From Oscarella lobularis (Eukaryota; Porifera; Homoscleromorpha; Homosclerophorida; Oscarellidae), in assembly GCF_947507565.1 (NCBI RefSeq), contig NC_089175.1:2841733-2905732 (forward strand): DNA of 64,000 nt. The letters are read 5' to 3'. Under the pieces are notes generated by a model, which saw nothing but the letters and a program-made list of their open reading frames with translations, ran no database searches and had not been told where the DNA came from. Position numbers and translations under genes: made by a program. Below, one piece after another: positions 11,105-23,978 of the stretch; the first letter of the stretch is position 1, and every line of letters starts with the position of its first letter.

Positions 11105-11994
11105 GAAGAAGTAGAGCTCATTCTCGTTCTCTTTTGTCACTGTCCACCGGTACGTGGGTAAAGAGAGTGGCTCTCGATCCTAATGAGCCTTCGTGCCGAA
11201 AAGGAATTCAGCACTTTTGCCCTTCTCTTGTTGCAGCTCCCGCCGGCGGCGCGAGGGAGAGTACTGAATGCTTTATTTTATGCAGCTTGCGCGTGATCCT
11301 CTTGCAACGTAGACTTTCCCGATTCGTTGTTGCACACTCCTACGCGCTTATCTACGACGACAGCACGAGAGGCTCTGGGACGCGTCCTCCTCTCTGCGTG
11401 CGCTGAGGTTTGATTAGTCGGAAAGACTGACTGATTGAGAAAATTTACATCTGTCAGTCTGAATTAAGTCATTACTGTACGCTCGATCGGGGGACTCTTT
11501 CGGTGACTCTGGAATAATTAGCCTCGTCGAAACGTGTGTGTGTGAATGCGCAGGTGCCACATGCAGCATATGACGCGGGATTTGTGCCATGCACAAATCG
11601 TTCTCGTATTCGTGCCTAGACCATCAAATGGATCCATGCCTAGACGTACCGTAGGCTGTTGTAGTGCTGCTAGGAAAGAAACCCGACTCCCTCGGAAAAC
11701 CGCGCCGTCCACGGGATGCATATTGATCCTCCAACCTGCATATGCGCATCTAAATCAGAGTCAATACCGCCCGCAGTCAGAGGCGAGGCCCTATAGCTTC
11801 GAGTTCTCCGCTGCCGGGGTCATACAAGCACGAATACTATCCGTACGTGATACAAGTGCCAACATTGACATTTTGGGTAGAATTCGTTGAAAAAATCTAC
11901 AACACCAGTACAGTGATTGTACGATCGAGCACAACAAAGAAAAACACAACAAGCTGCAAACAGATACTATACGAACAGCCTAGCTTCTATTTAA
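11105..11994. other. intergenic, no gene recognised
   Basis: This lies between the start of the multi-Ig receptor and the stop of the secreted protein gene. The open frames here are short and lack any recognisable motif or consistent splice pattern. It should hold the receptor promoter and the 3' end of the neighbouring gene. Confidence 0.5.
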
Positions 11995-13422
11995 TTAATT
12001 CAATTCATCCTTTAATTCAAATCTTTTCGCGATTACGTATGTGCCGCTGCTCGGATAAAGATCAAAAGCAACATACGCATTATCAGAAGGGGAATGACCA
12101 TCGACAACATCAATGCTTAGAAGATTTTCGCAACTAAGCTCAACAGTAAAAGAATGTTGATTCGTAAATTTCCCCACTGCCCCAAATTGAATACGTGTAA
12201 TTGCAACTTGGAATTCTATGCCTGGAGTTCCTTCGTCTCCGCTGACTTCGTGTATAAAAAATTATACTTAGCTATCACATGCGTAGAAATGAATGCGGGG
12301 GTGATTACTTTTTACGTGTGCGGGATCGCTGTCTACAAGTTCCACGACCCCCCCCCCCCCCCGTTTCCGAATGAACACTCTTCGTGGTCTTCTGGAATTA
12401 GGGAGCAACGGCCGGTAATTGCTATCGCATAAGAAAAAGAATCCCGTTTTTTTACAACGATTTCCCACTCTCCTCCTTGGCACCGAGGAAAAGTCACTGC
12501 AAAAACAGAAAGCATGAAATTGGGAAATACACCCTTTCCCTGCTTTCACTATAGCTGTGTTTCAATTGCTAACCTTCGTCTTTTCGAAGACTAAAAGCGA
12601 TAGCGTTTTGAGATGCCTCGCAATCGATTCCCTCGTTGATAATGGCTGTATTTGCAGCTGCGTTCATAAATTCGACAGCTGCAAATTGTAAGCAAGTCTC
12701 TGTGGTAGTAGAAAAGTCGTAGCAACCGGAAAAGAGAATCATGGTTCTGAGAAGACAGCTGCGCAATTGTTTGGTCCTAGGATCTTTACCTAAATTCAGC
12801 TCGAGCGGAGATTGCACGGAAAGACTACTATAATCCTGTAAAGTGATCGTATTAATATCTGGTAGACTCACGAACACTATATGTACTCTTTTCGGAATTT
12901 TCTCACCTCACTGACGATGGACGACTCCCCGTAACGTTGCAGTTATTCGAGGTGATGTTTCTATGCATTGCATAACAGCCTGAGGTTTGGGCCATTAGCC
13001 TAATTCGCTGTGGACGTTACGTTTCTGTTAGAGACTGGATTACTGCCAACGTTTGGAGACCCAAAGGACACGTAAGATCATTCCTAGATAAAGCGAGGAA
13101 AGCTTGGTCTACTACATGCAAAATATCAGCCAGCCTCACGTACAGGGAAAATTCGGGGTACAGGCTTTCCCCACTCTCTTTCCACGCATTTCTCTCAACG
13201 CAATAGCTCTCTTGATCAACGTCAATTTCCCTGCCAGTGCATCAAAAACAGTGCATGGCTCAATCGCTCAGCGGAGATCGTTTGAACGAACCAGATATTC
13301 GAGTCGCTTGTGCTGATCGGGCGAAAGACACAGAAAAAATGAAGGTCGCCACAAGGGGTGCAACTGACTCTCTCCAAAACGAGGGAAGACAAAAAGAAAG
13401 CGAGGATTTGTATGGAGTTCAT
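11995..13422 (-). CDS. unrecognised secreted protein
   Basis: I do not recognise the family, but the exon chain is consistent. The ATG at 13422 gives a signal peptide (MNSIQILAFFLSSLVLERVSC). A later exon at about 13025-13216 reads EIDVDQESYCVERNAW onward, to a donor near 13022. A roughly 60-base intron leads to NITSNNCNVTGSRPSS (about 12908-12962). Next is an exon at about 12575-12850 with several Cys (SGCYD, ETCLQFAAVEF, EGIDCEAS), then about 12350-12500 (VTFPRCQGGEWEIVV), and a final beta-rich exon (about 11995-12258; FTVELSCENLLSIDVVDGHS). The protein ends KDELN, one residue beyond a KDEL-like string. A 15-base poly-C run lies at 12348-12362 in or near an exon end. Extracellular location is inferred from the signal peptide. 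Confidence 0.55.
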
Positions 13423-13657
13423 GACTGGCTGACGGTTCAGTTAACAATGCTGGAGCAGGTGGTGAGTCATACTCGTTGCTCTCAATTAACAGGCCCTGTG
13501 AAGCCACAGGATCAATAGGCGTGCCACCTCCTGACTGCTTATTTAGTATTGAAACAGGTGCCAAAGGCGAACACTCAACAGCGGTAAGCCTGCGAACTTA
13601 ATTCAAACGAACGTCAGAACACCAACGAGTTTCGTCAGTCTAAATCAAATCTGATTT

Positions 13658-16600
13658 TCAAACGTCTGCCTTTTCCTTCGTTTCAGCTGCTCTTTTGATT
13701 TCGCATCCAATTGCGGCAGCTAAAGGCGGAGGAACGGCATTCCCCACCTAGAACAAGAACTAGTTGAGAAAACAAGGCGAATTAACCTTGCGCGAGTCCA
13801 CCTGACGGTGCTGGTCCATTATGTTGCCATAGAAGTGATAGGAGTCGGGAAATCCTTGAGATCGAGCGCACTCGCGAACACTCACGACGCGATTTTGATT
13901 GGGATGCAGAACGCGACCCTAAAAAATCCAAATTAATATTTACTATCCCATTCCGACCCACGCTCATTCAAAATGGAAAGCAGAGGGAAATCATGCATAA
14001 TTTAGAAAAAATTGACGCACCATCGCACGAAATCCCACCGCTCCCCTCTCACCTGTTTTCCCATCGGTTCCGGATTGGTTATGGTCGTGCTGAAGTAGCC
14101 ATCCCACTCGAGCCGTCCGTACAGGCCGGCCCAGTGATTGTGACGATTGGCGGTGTGCGGCAGGCACCAGGGAATAAGCGTATTGCTCTGCTTCTCCGAC
14201 GCCGCTTCGCACGGCTTGCCGGACGCGCACGTGCAGACGCCACGAAAAGCGCCCGTTCCCGACGCACCATTTTTGACGTCATCGTGCCTGTATTCACTGC
14301 AAAAAATACGCGTAAAGGTCGGGCGTCTCGATCCTCAGCCACTTACAGTTTCTTGATAACACTTCCATCGGAAAGTCGAATTTCCTCATTGGGAAGATCT
14401 CGCCAGTCGGCGCCAGGATGAGTGGGAATACGACGCATTCTAGCTTCAACTAATAGACTCATTTCCTTGCAGACGTGATCCAACAAGACAGTACTATCAC
14501 CGCGGATCTAGAAAAAAAGGCAATAACCTCACACTCGATGCTCCGGAGAGCCGTTTTTCAATACCTTTCTTTGGAAGTGCGACTCGGCTTCGCCGCGATA
14601 CGATATCTCTCGCTTCGACGCTCCGTTTTGAATGCGCGGCAAATCCCACATGGTGTCGCGCACCGTGATCGTTCGATAGGGACGCGAAGAGACCCAACGG
14701 ATATTGGAGTCGTACTGGAAAAAACGGGCGATGGCTCGTACGTAACGTGCGAAAACGCGACGCGACGCCGACTTACTCGTCTTTCGTCTATTTGTATGGA
14801 AAGCTGGCATGCTTTCGGACTAAATACGTGCGTAGGTTCGGGAAACGAGGGAAGCTTTTCGCCCGGTGCGGCAGCAAGGAGGATTGCCCTTTAAGGAAAC
14901 AGATGACCGTAAGTGAAAAGCAATATTATTATTTATTATTCGTCGCGCCCAACGCGCATATAGATACATAGTAATCTTACCTGCGTCGCGTCTGAGCGAC
15001 GCCGTAGGATCCAGCTTGGAGAATGGCGACTGTGCACTGAAAAATTGAACAAATTCGCGAGCGTACGGTACGCCGCGTGCGCCCGCGCGCTTACCTGATA
15101 GCCCATTCGAAGCAGGCAACAGAGCGTAAGCTTTAGAACCATACCGCGTTTGAAACAAACAATATTTCGCACGTTCTCCAGAACGAAAAATCGAGGACGA
15201 TAATAATCGCAACAACTAAGAAGCGACACTACCAACGAGTTCTACGAGAAAAAGAAAAGAAAACCGTAAGTTTGGGGGGTCCCCACGGGCCGTCACGTCC
15301 GCTTCCCGAGTCCCGATCTCACCTTAAAACGAGAATACGAACCGAAATTGAATCGATTCATGCCGCTAAAGCCTTGACACGGCGGTCCGCCGCAGAGCAA
15401 TTCGACGTCGCCCTTCTGGGGCAACGTCTGTCCTCGCTCGTTCGTCTCCTTTCCGTCCATTACCATGCGCAGAAAATCGTTGCAGTCCTCCTGAAAGACC
15501 GTCGCGCCGGCGTGATTTCGACGAAACGACTGGACGGCCGGTTCGTCGAGTTCGACGGCCCATAAAGAGTCGGCGAGACCGCTTTGACGAAAGCCGAGCG
15601 AGAGACCGCCGCAGCCGGCGAAGAGATCGAGCGAGCGTAGCGGACGGAAAGGAGAATCGGACGGCGGCGGCGGCGGCGGTGGCGGCGGCGGAGCGACGGG
15701 CTCCGAAGCGGAGGCACTCGCCGTTCCGAGTAAGGCCTTTCCCTTTCCTTTCTTACGTGAAATCGCTTGCTGGGGCGGCGGTCCGAACGACTTCGCCGTT
15801 TCGTCGTAGCTCTGCAGACGCAAAGAAGCGACAGAGGGGGGGATCGTTTCGTTTATATAGCAAATTATCGTCGTCGTTTTTATTCTCACGTCGACGAAGT
15901 AAAACGAGTCCGGTTTCCAGTCGACGTCGCCGAGCTTCTTCGGGTCTCGATAGGCGACGCTGCACTTGCCTTGGATGAGAGAAGCGGACACCGTCACCTC
16001 TGAAAACATTTATATAAGAAGGGGGAGAGGTATGCAGTACTGTATATGATACTCCACCTTCGCTTGAAGCGTGAAGGTGATTCCAGTCTGCGTTGTAGGA
16101 TGCTTCTACGCCGAGATGAGTGTCTTCGCGTCTATCCAGGAAAGAAACAGTTATATTTTTATTGAATAGGTTCAATTTTCTTTCTCTTGCCTGTAGAATT
16201 TTGTCACCCTAACGAATATGTTCGTCTTTGCTTTTTCATCGTCTCCATCGTCATCAGAGTCGCTCTCCTCTTCCTCTTCTTCTTCTTCCTCCTCCTCCTC
16301 CTCCTCCTCTTTGTCTTTTTTCTCTTGTTTTCCTACTTTGGTAAAGATTTCCTTGATGCGTCCTGCAAAACAAGAGTCAAGCAAGACATCCAAATATTGA
16401 CAGTTATTTCTACCAATTCGAAATGGGTCCGGCACTTCTGAAGCACTTCCCTTGACGTAGCTCGACGTCTTTCGATACATTTCAGGATACAAATCTTCGT
16501 CATACTAAAAGACAGCGATCAAATCAAACAAAAAAAATGCAGCAGTCTCCTTACGTCGTCGGGACGGGTGTGCACAGCCCTCTTAGAAATCTCCGGCTTA

Positions 16601-19600
16601 GCTCTACAGCCCAGTCAATCAGTAGATACTCCTTTTCTAAAAAAATTGCCTACCTAAACTTGAAGGCTTTAGGAAGCAAATAAGCGCAATCGTCGGCTCG
16701 AAAAGTCTCCCCAAATAGATGCAGACATTTGTATAGAATTCGTTTCTCGTCCACTCTGACCTGCTCTTCGACGCGAGGCGTTTCATACTAAGATAGAGAG
16801 ATGGACGACCTCTCAAAAGTCGACTCAATGAGAAGAAAAACTTCTTACCTCTTTCGTACGCGTCCTTCGATCGCAGCCCGGGCAACACTTCGGTTCCTTC
16901 GTCACGTCGGTTTCCTCGCATCTAAGATATTCCTCAGGAACGTCTTCGAAACGAGCCGTCTTCGGATCATACCTAAAACGACGTCATAATCCACCAAAAA
17001 CCAAAAAAGTCTAGTTCTCGCTTTCCAACCATTTCTGATAGAAAAAGACCGAGCCGTCCTCTTCGTCGACATTCATCTGCTCGACGTCTTCGCCGCCGAG
17101 CATCGACCAATTCTCCGGCGGCTTTCGATACGTCACTTCGACTTTGGACACGATGCACGACAGAGGATTATCGGTGCACTCGTCGGAGACGAAGAGCTCG
17201 CACGAATCCGACGTACGACCGAGAATCGTCTCCGTTCCTCGACTATAGGAGAAAATGCATAAATTCCCAAAGAGGTTATATAGGCTACTACTGTACTTGA
17301 GCCAGTTGCAGTGAAAGCGCTTCTGGCCGCGTCGATCTTGCCACATGTATCGTATCTGCGCGACGTAGAGCGGAGTGCGAGGATTCTTGCTGCCAGACGG
17401 AATTGTGACGTAGTCCCTTATGAAAATCTACAGAGGCAAATACCGGAATATTCTCGTCTATCTTTGAGACTTGGTCTCTCACCTCCTGTGTGCCAACCGT
17501 TGCAGATCGATAGTACGCGATTCCTCGCAGCGTCGCCAAGGGCTCGCCCCAAGACACTGCACTCTATAGAACGACGTCTCTCTTGAGCTTTTGATTCTTA
17601 TCTCCTCTGTACCCTTTTCTTGCCACCTGCCTTGACCTCTTTCTTTGCAGGCGTTCTGGCTACTTTTGCAGATGCGCGCTTTTTCTCTTCCTCCTCTTCC
17701 TCCTCCTCTTCTTCCTCCCCTTGACCTTCCATTGTCCCAGCAACAGTCATAAAAGGACATCTATGGGGAGAGGGTGCACTTAGAAGAAACAGAAACAGAA
17801 ACAGCGAATGAGAGACTCATACCGACGTTGAATGCACGCTCGCTTCGCCTTGCTCGTGCCTCCGAATTTGATTTTATCACGACAGGCGGCACACTTGCCG
17901 CAGTCAGGTTGCTGGCAAGCCTAAGGACACAAGAGATACACGCATACTATTTCTCATAATGATAATTAATTCTCTCGAACCTCGCACACACCGCAACGAT
18001 GACGTCTTGGCGTCACCTCAGACGCTTTTTCGTCGATTTGCCCTTTGAAGAAAACGTCGAACACGCTCGAGACCATGGGAGTCGTGGTCGCCTAAAAAGA
18101 AATTAAAATAAACAGACAGAGCTGTCATCGTTTCTTACCTTCGATTGCTTTGGTCGTTTTCTCGGCATATGCTCGTCGCTTCTTTTCTTGATTCTCCTAT
18201 TTAGAATTGCATTATCATCTATAGCAGTTCTGCTATCTTTTTCTCTTTGGTACCTTTTGCTCAACTTTGCGCTTGAAAGTCGAACGAGATGCTTCATGCA
18301 GGGCGTCGAGAGTAGAAAATTCTCGTCAGGATCGGCGACGGCGTCGTAGCTCTCGACTTGATCGACGAGAAAGAGAGCGTTTGCCTGCAGCATTTCCTCG
18401 TTGAAACTCGCACAGGAGAGACTCTCCGGCGGCGAAGTCGTCTGAGGACGAGAGCAGAAGACTGGTATAGTTCTCAGAAGCGAAAACAGCCTATTTATCC
18501 CACTTGAATTATATTCAGCAAGTCTTCGTAGCTGGCATCCAAGTGATCCGTCAAATACTCGATAACAATCTTCAGACACAATTAGGAAAACTTTTTCAAA
18601 AAGGGGATAGATAATTAACCTTGTTAAGATACATTTTGACCACAAGATTCTCCATTATAGGCGAATATTGATCCGAAGGATTCATCAAATAATATTCAGC
18701 ATAGGCTAAAAGAGAAATACATTTAATTATAGATTTATTTATTTGCACACCTGTCGTGATGCCGAGAAGTCCTCTCTCGCCGCCGTCAAAGCCGGCAATC
18801 CACCAGGAATTGATCGGTCCCATCGCTTTGGCCGGCACGCCACCTTCCGGACACGGATTGTCGTCGTAAATCGGCTTGACGACGCCGCTAATAAATAGTT
18901 CGACGTTCTTCTCGATTAATCCCACATCTAAGTGACACAAGTGAAGGTACTTGTCGTAAATGCTAAAGAGAAATTTAGAAAATTCGTCTCTCTCAAAAAA
19001 ATGAAGTTATAACCTAAAGTCAGTAATCTTATTCTGAGGCACTTCGTCGACGCCAATTCCCTCTTCGTCGCCCGTATACAAACTCAGTCGCTCGTCAGAC
19101 AAGAGAGCCATTTCCTCAAGCTAAAAGAAAACATCCTCAATTAATTATTGAAAAAATCAATAATGATTAATAATCTCGACCGCATCTTCGGCATCTCCCG
19201 AATACAAAACGACATCGTCCAATCGTTGCTTGCACGCACGACACTTGGAAGCCTTGTTATTAATCAAATAGACTTCTTTAGTACAGCTATCGTAGTCCTT
19301 ATTGCATTACCGTCGGTCTTTCCTAAATAGTACAACCTATTAGTATCAGATAACCACCTCCCGGAGCCCTAATGCTCTTCTTACCGTGCTCTTTGTCTCC
19401 GAGGGTTGACGTTTCGGCTTCGATTCGACGTCGCCTTCGGGGCCTGCGCGAGAACACAGAAAAAAATCGTCGCTCCTCGCGTCCTCGCGCCGCGCCGCGA
19501 TGACACCTCGCTTCCGTTTTGAGCCGGTTGTTGGCCTTGCGGCCCCGGCGGACGGATCTTCTGCTTCCTCTCTACTTCCTTCCAATTTCTGTTCGGCGGA

Positions 19601-19700
19601 ATCAGCGGGCGATGTGCGGCTGTAAAAGAAATACGGGTGTTATAGGACGGCACCAACACCTAGACACCCGGGCTATTTACTCAGCCTCAGACGCCTCCAT
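13658..19700 (-). CDS. DNMT1: DNA (cytosine-5)-methyltransferase 1, maintenance type
   Basis: Many-exon gene with the full DNMT1 layout. The ATG at 19700 starts MEASEAE, with a donor in the next codons. The Lys/Arg-rich N-terminus is followed by the RFTS domain (about 18100-19250; [40 protein letters not shown]), a CXXC zinc finger (about 17780-18030; [18 protein letters not shown]), an acidic/basic linker, BAH1 (about 16970-17560), BAH2 (about 16170-16800; [16 protein letters not shown]) and the methyltransferase domain. Catalytic motifs are intact: [14 protein letters not shown] (SAM site), [14 protein letters not shown] (catalytic Cys), [24 protein letters not shown], and [13 protein letters not shown] before the stop at 13658. 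It copies CpG methylation after replication. Lineage features are a poly-Glu run inside BAH2 and a run of ten Pro before the catalytic domain. It is divergent to STX18, 250 bases apart. Confidence 0.97.
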
Positions 19701-19950
19701 TTTCTAAACTACGCTCTATCTGCGAATCGATCCCTCTCGCAGCCCCGGATGGTCGCCCGCATTCTTTCTACATTTTCGTTCTAAAACTTAAAGCTAGTGT
19801 GACTGCTCCGCTTTGCATGGCAACCGGAGCCTAATGCATTTGAATCTAATTCTGCTGGTCTACTGTAGCTGTACATTTAGCTCTCGGCGTTGTTCACACA
19901 CGAGATCCCGTATCTATGCAAAGAACGTGGGGGATCGCGTTCAGTGCCTA
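19701..19950. promoter_or_regulatory. shared 5' region of DNMT1 and STX18
   Basis: Only 250 bases separate the two divergent start codons (DNMT1 on minus at 19700, STX18 on plus at 19951), so both promoters must lie here or inside the first exons. I see no TATA box in a convincing position. The call rests on geometry alone. Confidence 0.5.
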
Positions 19951-21422
19951 TGGATCGAACGAACGACTTCCACAGAGCGCTTCGAAGTGCGCGAACGACC
20001 GAGAAGACCGACGACGCGCCTTCGAACCGACGAAAGCGCGGCGAATTCGCCGAAAACGCGAACGACATCGTAAGGCGCGTCTCTAAATCGTCTACCGTTG
20101 AAGCATTATCGTCGTCTTGGCAGCGAAATCGTATCGCGCAACTCCGCTCCTTCCTCCTAACGCACGAGAACGACTACGCGAACCGATTCGGGCACGCACG
20201 TCTATAAATCGCGAAAGAGCGCGCACGCCGAAAGAGATCCGCTCCCTTATAGACACGGCGAAAATTCCGTATTCGGCTCGACGATGACCGATTCCGAGAG
20301 GGACGAAATCGACAGGGAAGCGCAGGAGTACGTGTCCGTCTGCTCGACGTTGATCAATCGACTGAAACCGGGTACGTTCTGCAAAGGAATTTTTTTCGGG
20401 GAACTCACATATGCCATACAATGAAGCCTTTATAAAATTGTATTATGAATAGCTCGAGGGCCCTCTGACTACTGAACGAAGTCACTTTGGCTTCTTGTAC
20501 CTATAGACGTTAGTGCTGTTGGTGAACAGCAGAAGAAACATAGGCGAGGTGTCGTCTCTGTTCTCAATCGCTACCTGAAAGGTCAGTCGTCTCTATTGTT
20601 ACACAATCGACTCCTTCTTTGATTCGGTTTCTTCTAGACGTATGCTCTATCTATAGTCGTCAGAAGGCTGTTCGCGTGAAGAGGATCATCGACAAGAGAA
20701 GACTGTGTGTGCGGGATCTTTGATTTGGATTCATTTTTTAACCTTTTGGGTTTCTTAGGACTCGCCTCAAGGCGGATCCGTTGCCTACGACAAAGGAGCA
20801 TCCTGTTCCATCGTCCACTGGAACGGATTTCGATACTGGTTTGACGCAAGAGGAAAGGGAAACGGTGTGAGACATCGACGATGGGCCGTTCATTTCCTCG
20901 ATTGAGTTTCCGTTTTTTGCTTTAGTTTCAGCAGGAAAATGCTCAACTGCTGGAGGAGTTGACGACGAGCGTGGACGAAGTCCGGTGAGAGATGTTCGTT
21001 GACTTCACACAAGGAAAAGGAAGCAGCAATTGTGTCCCTCCTCCTCCCCTCCCCCTCTTATGCAGACAGTTGGAGAGTAAAGTCGTGGAAATAGGCAAAC
21101 TACAGGAGTTTTTCACAGAGAAAGTTCTGCATCAGGTACGTCTCGAGATAACATGGACGTTCGTATTGATTCTTTCTCCGTTTCCCAGGCATCCGATATG
21201 GAGCACATTCATGACATTGCCGTCAAGTCGACGGAGAACGTGAAGGGGGGCAACGAGGAAATTAGAGAAGTGCGTCCGGCGAATCTCCTCGTTTGCATTC
21301 TTCTGAATTGTCGTGGGGTTTCTCTCTAGGCGATGAAGAGCAATGCCAGCTTCCGCGTCTGGATTCTCTTCTTTCTTCTCGTACTTTCGTTAACCTTGCT
21401 ATTCTTAGACTGGTACAGCTGA
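19951..21422 (+). CDS. STX18: syntaxin-18, ER t-SNARE
   Basis: Syntaxin-18 is the Qa-SNARE of the endoplasmic reticulum for Golgi-to-ER retrograde fusion. The ATG at 19951 gives MDRTNDFHRALRSARTTEKT, like the syntaxin-18 N-terminus. A 54-base intron (about 20069-20122) is removed to join FAENANDI to RNRIAQLRSFLLTHENDY, matching the family's Habc start. Then come MTDSERDEIDREAQEY, a basic segment RQKAVRVKRIIDKRRL, the SNARE coiled coil (ENAQLLEELTTSVDEVR, KVVEIGKLQEFFTEKVLHQ, ENVKGGNEEIREAMKSNA) and a C-terminal anchor (FRVWILFFLLVLSLTLLFLD) with only WYS after it, ending at 21422. The junction around 20190-20260 is not settled: the only GT donor in frame gives a very short intron. Confidence 0.93.
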
Positions 21423-22137
21423 AATTGAATTGTCATCTTTCTAGTGATTCGGCCTAATCAGACCTATCGATGGACATGCCGTGACGCGCAGACTAAACAA
21501 GCGGAGTCCAAGAAATCCAGCAATAATCAAATGTGCATACCTTTACATGGCCCCAAGTGAAACGAGCCTATCTGGTATATTAGTTCTGCTGATTTTTGTT
21601 TTGCAGGAGACCGTTCATTCGCACTTTTCTTCCATGAAAAGATCCTTTACGAGAGGAAGTTCTCTTCGCCATCTCGTGGGTGAACAATAGAATGATCTGA
21701 AACCTCGACTGACAAGATGTCTTCCTGAAAGATCCACATTCCTGAGGTCTAGGTCACTTCTGCCACGTCTGTAGAAATAGGGGTTCCTTTCTTCCTTCTT
21801 CCTTTCTCCGACTTCCTATACAAACGTTGTAGTAGTCAGACTTCGCTGGCTTGTGATAGAAGCACTTCCTGCAGAACGAAGCCCTCACAGAGAGATGGGA
21901 GCTATGCCTTTTGCAGTCTAATTCATTTATTCTCACCAGCTTGGCTCCTGGCTTGCGTGGCTAAGGAGGAGAGAAATGCTTTGCATCACTCCTTCATATT
22001 TAGCACTAATGCGCACGAGGACTTGATTCTGATCAATGTATGATGTCATGGGTTTTAGCTAATGGTGCCAGTGTACCGTTGGAAATCATTTATTGCTCAC
22101 GGTCTGTATTCCCACAATTGTTTCCTCTCTATGCATA
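21423..22137. other. intergenic, 3' ends of STX18 and TRAF-like gene
   Basis: Convergent genes end on both sides. I see no coding exon, RNA gene or repeat in this stretch. The open frames are short and unconserved in appearance. Confidence 0.5.
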
Positions 22138-23824
22138 TTAGTCAGCGAGATCAATGGCATTGTATTGGATTTCTATTGTCCCGCTCTGCACTGGATTGTA
22201 GAATCTTTCATTCTCTGTCAGCAAGTCTCGGTGTGTCAAAGTGGCGCCTTCTTGTGGCCTCGTTTTGTAAGTCACCAGGAGCTTTCTCGAATCTTGCGCC
22301 GTCAATCGAATCGTTCCTTTGCAAACTGAACTATTTTGCTCGTCGTAGCAAACTGTGTAGGTGAATACCACCGCTGAGTCGCGATGCCAGTCAGAAGAGG
22401 CAGCATAAACGGCGAGACAGTAATCTTTTCGCCTCCGAACTGGCTCTCTTTCGAAATGCAGCTTGCAACATGTTCCTTTCCAAAACGGCTTTGTTTTCAC
22501 CACTTCTTCAAGCGGAATACTCTTTATCACCAAATGATAACTCCATTGAAATTCGTGTGCAAAGAACAATTTTGTCTTTTGAAGTTCGGCCCTCAGTGCC
22601 TCGATGTCGTCCTTTGCGTGTTGAAGGCTGGCTTTCATCATAACGTTTTCGGCACGAAGTGCGTCCGTTTCTTTCTCGTGCTGATTACTAAGCTTCTTTG
22701 CGTTTTGAAGGCTGGCTTTCATCATTTTGTTTTCGGCGCGAAATGCGTCTATTTCTTTCCTGTGCTGATCTCTAAGCTTCCCTACGATTTCTTCTGTGTG
22801 ATCGTCTTGACTTTTCTTTAAAAGCAAACGCAAGTGATTGCTCGTCATTTTCTCTACGTGGTCGGGCATTTTTCCTCGTGGGCACTGCCAGAAATAAAAA
22901 TCAAGTAGATTATACGAATGGATCGTGCATGCGCCTTTACACTAAAATGGCAGCCAACTTCACTATATTCGCAGATTATCACAACACCAGGACAGGCTTC
23001 TGAAAGGTGTCGATGTTCCTGAGCATGGGAAGTAATCATGATGGCTTTCGCTTAGTGTAGGATTTTTACCTCACGTCGCTTATATGCTGACTCGCAAAGA
23101 GAGCAAGCGACAAGAGAATTGGGACAGTCACGTCTTTTGTGTTCCTGAAAAAAGCAATCTCGTCGAAAGGAGTATTTTTCTAAATTTCCCTAAACCTGAA
23201 GATCGTGAAATAGCATTTCTTTCAAACAGTTTTTGCAAGTGGCCTTTCTATTAGCGCAAGCGTCTTTCTGATGCTGCGCCAATTCAGAGCGCTTCAGTAC
23301 TTGATTGCAACCGTTTGGACATTGAAGAAAAACGTAGCCACAGGTTCTCATATGATCCTGCGTGCATATAAAGAAAAAAGAAAAACAGCCTCACTCAATA
23401 CAGTTTTCTACTATCTTTTGGCACCTCAAGATGGTGAAGTTCAACTATCTGCTTACACCCCATCTCGTGCTGTTCACACCGAACGTGTAGCTGCATTATT
23501 TGCCTCCTGGTTCGTTTGTCTAGCATAACCTACAACTCAGTTCGATAAAGCAGCACCCGCGGCCTGGGTAGGTAAATCAAACTTCATCGTCTTTGAGCTT
23601 TCTTCGGTCAATTGGACACTCAGCGCTGTCAAATTGCCTATAATTTCCGGCGAACAAGTTATGCATTCAGCGTACCTTGGACGTTTTTGGAAGCATTTCT
23701 GGCAGAACAAGTGACCGCATGCGGTCAGAACGGGATCTCTTGCTACCCCGAGGCATATGGGACACCTAAGATTGTCTTCAGGAACTTGAACAAAGATCGA
23801 GTCGTTGTATCCCTCGTCTGCCAT
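22138..23824 (-). CDS. TRAF-type RING/zinc-finger/MATH protein, intron-containing
   Basis: Has the full TNF-receptor-associated factor layout. From the ATG at 23824 (MADEGYNDSIFVQ), the RING finger reads LRCPICLGVARDP, CGHLFCQKCF, then after a 40-45 base intron CPIDRRKL. The first zinc finger is VRCEQHEMGCKQ. Further TRAF-type fingers include TCGYVFLQCPNGCNQVL and CANRKATCKNC. The large last exon (22138-22869) carries a coiled coil with a repeated AENxMMKASLQxAK unit and a MATH/TRAF-C domain (FQWSYHLVIKSIP to GTIEIQYNAIDLAD). TRAFs bind receptor tails through MATH and signal through the RING. Unlike the TRAF-like genes after 48.5 kb it has several introns. It is adjacent to, and same strand as, the CARD/KH-like gene. 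Confidence 0.88.
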
Positions 23825-23978
23825 ATTGCTCTCAAAGAGCCGTTCTAACGTGCGCTCACACGTGAGCCAGTGGAGTCGCGAGTCATGCATAGGGTTACGT
23901 TGACAGACATGCAATAAACAAACTAGGCACAGAAAACAAAGTCAATTGTTGCCGAGAAAGCGGGCACGTTACAACCAA

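Noticed and set aside
11995-12010. KDEL-like ER retention signal at the end of the secreted protein
   Set aside because: The protein ends KDELN. The signal must be at the extreme C-terminus, so retention is not supported.
15679-15978. Plus-strand frames opposite the DNMT1 catalytic exons
   Set aside because: These are shadows of the DNMT1 exon, which carries all catalytic motifs on the minus strand.
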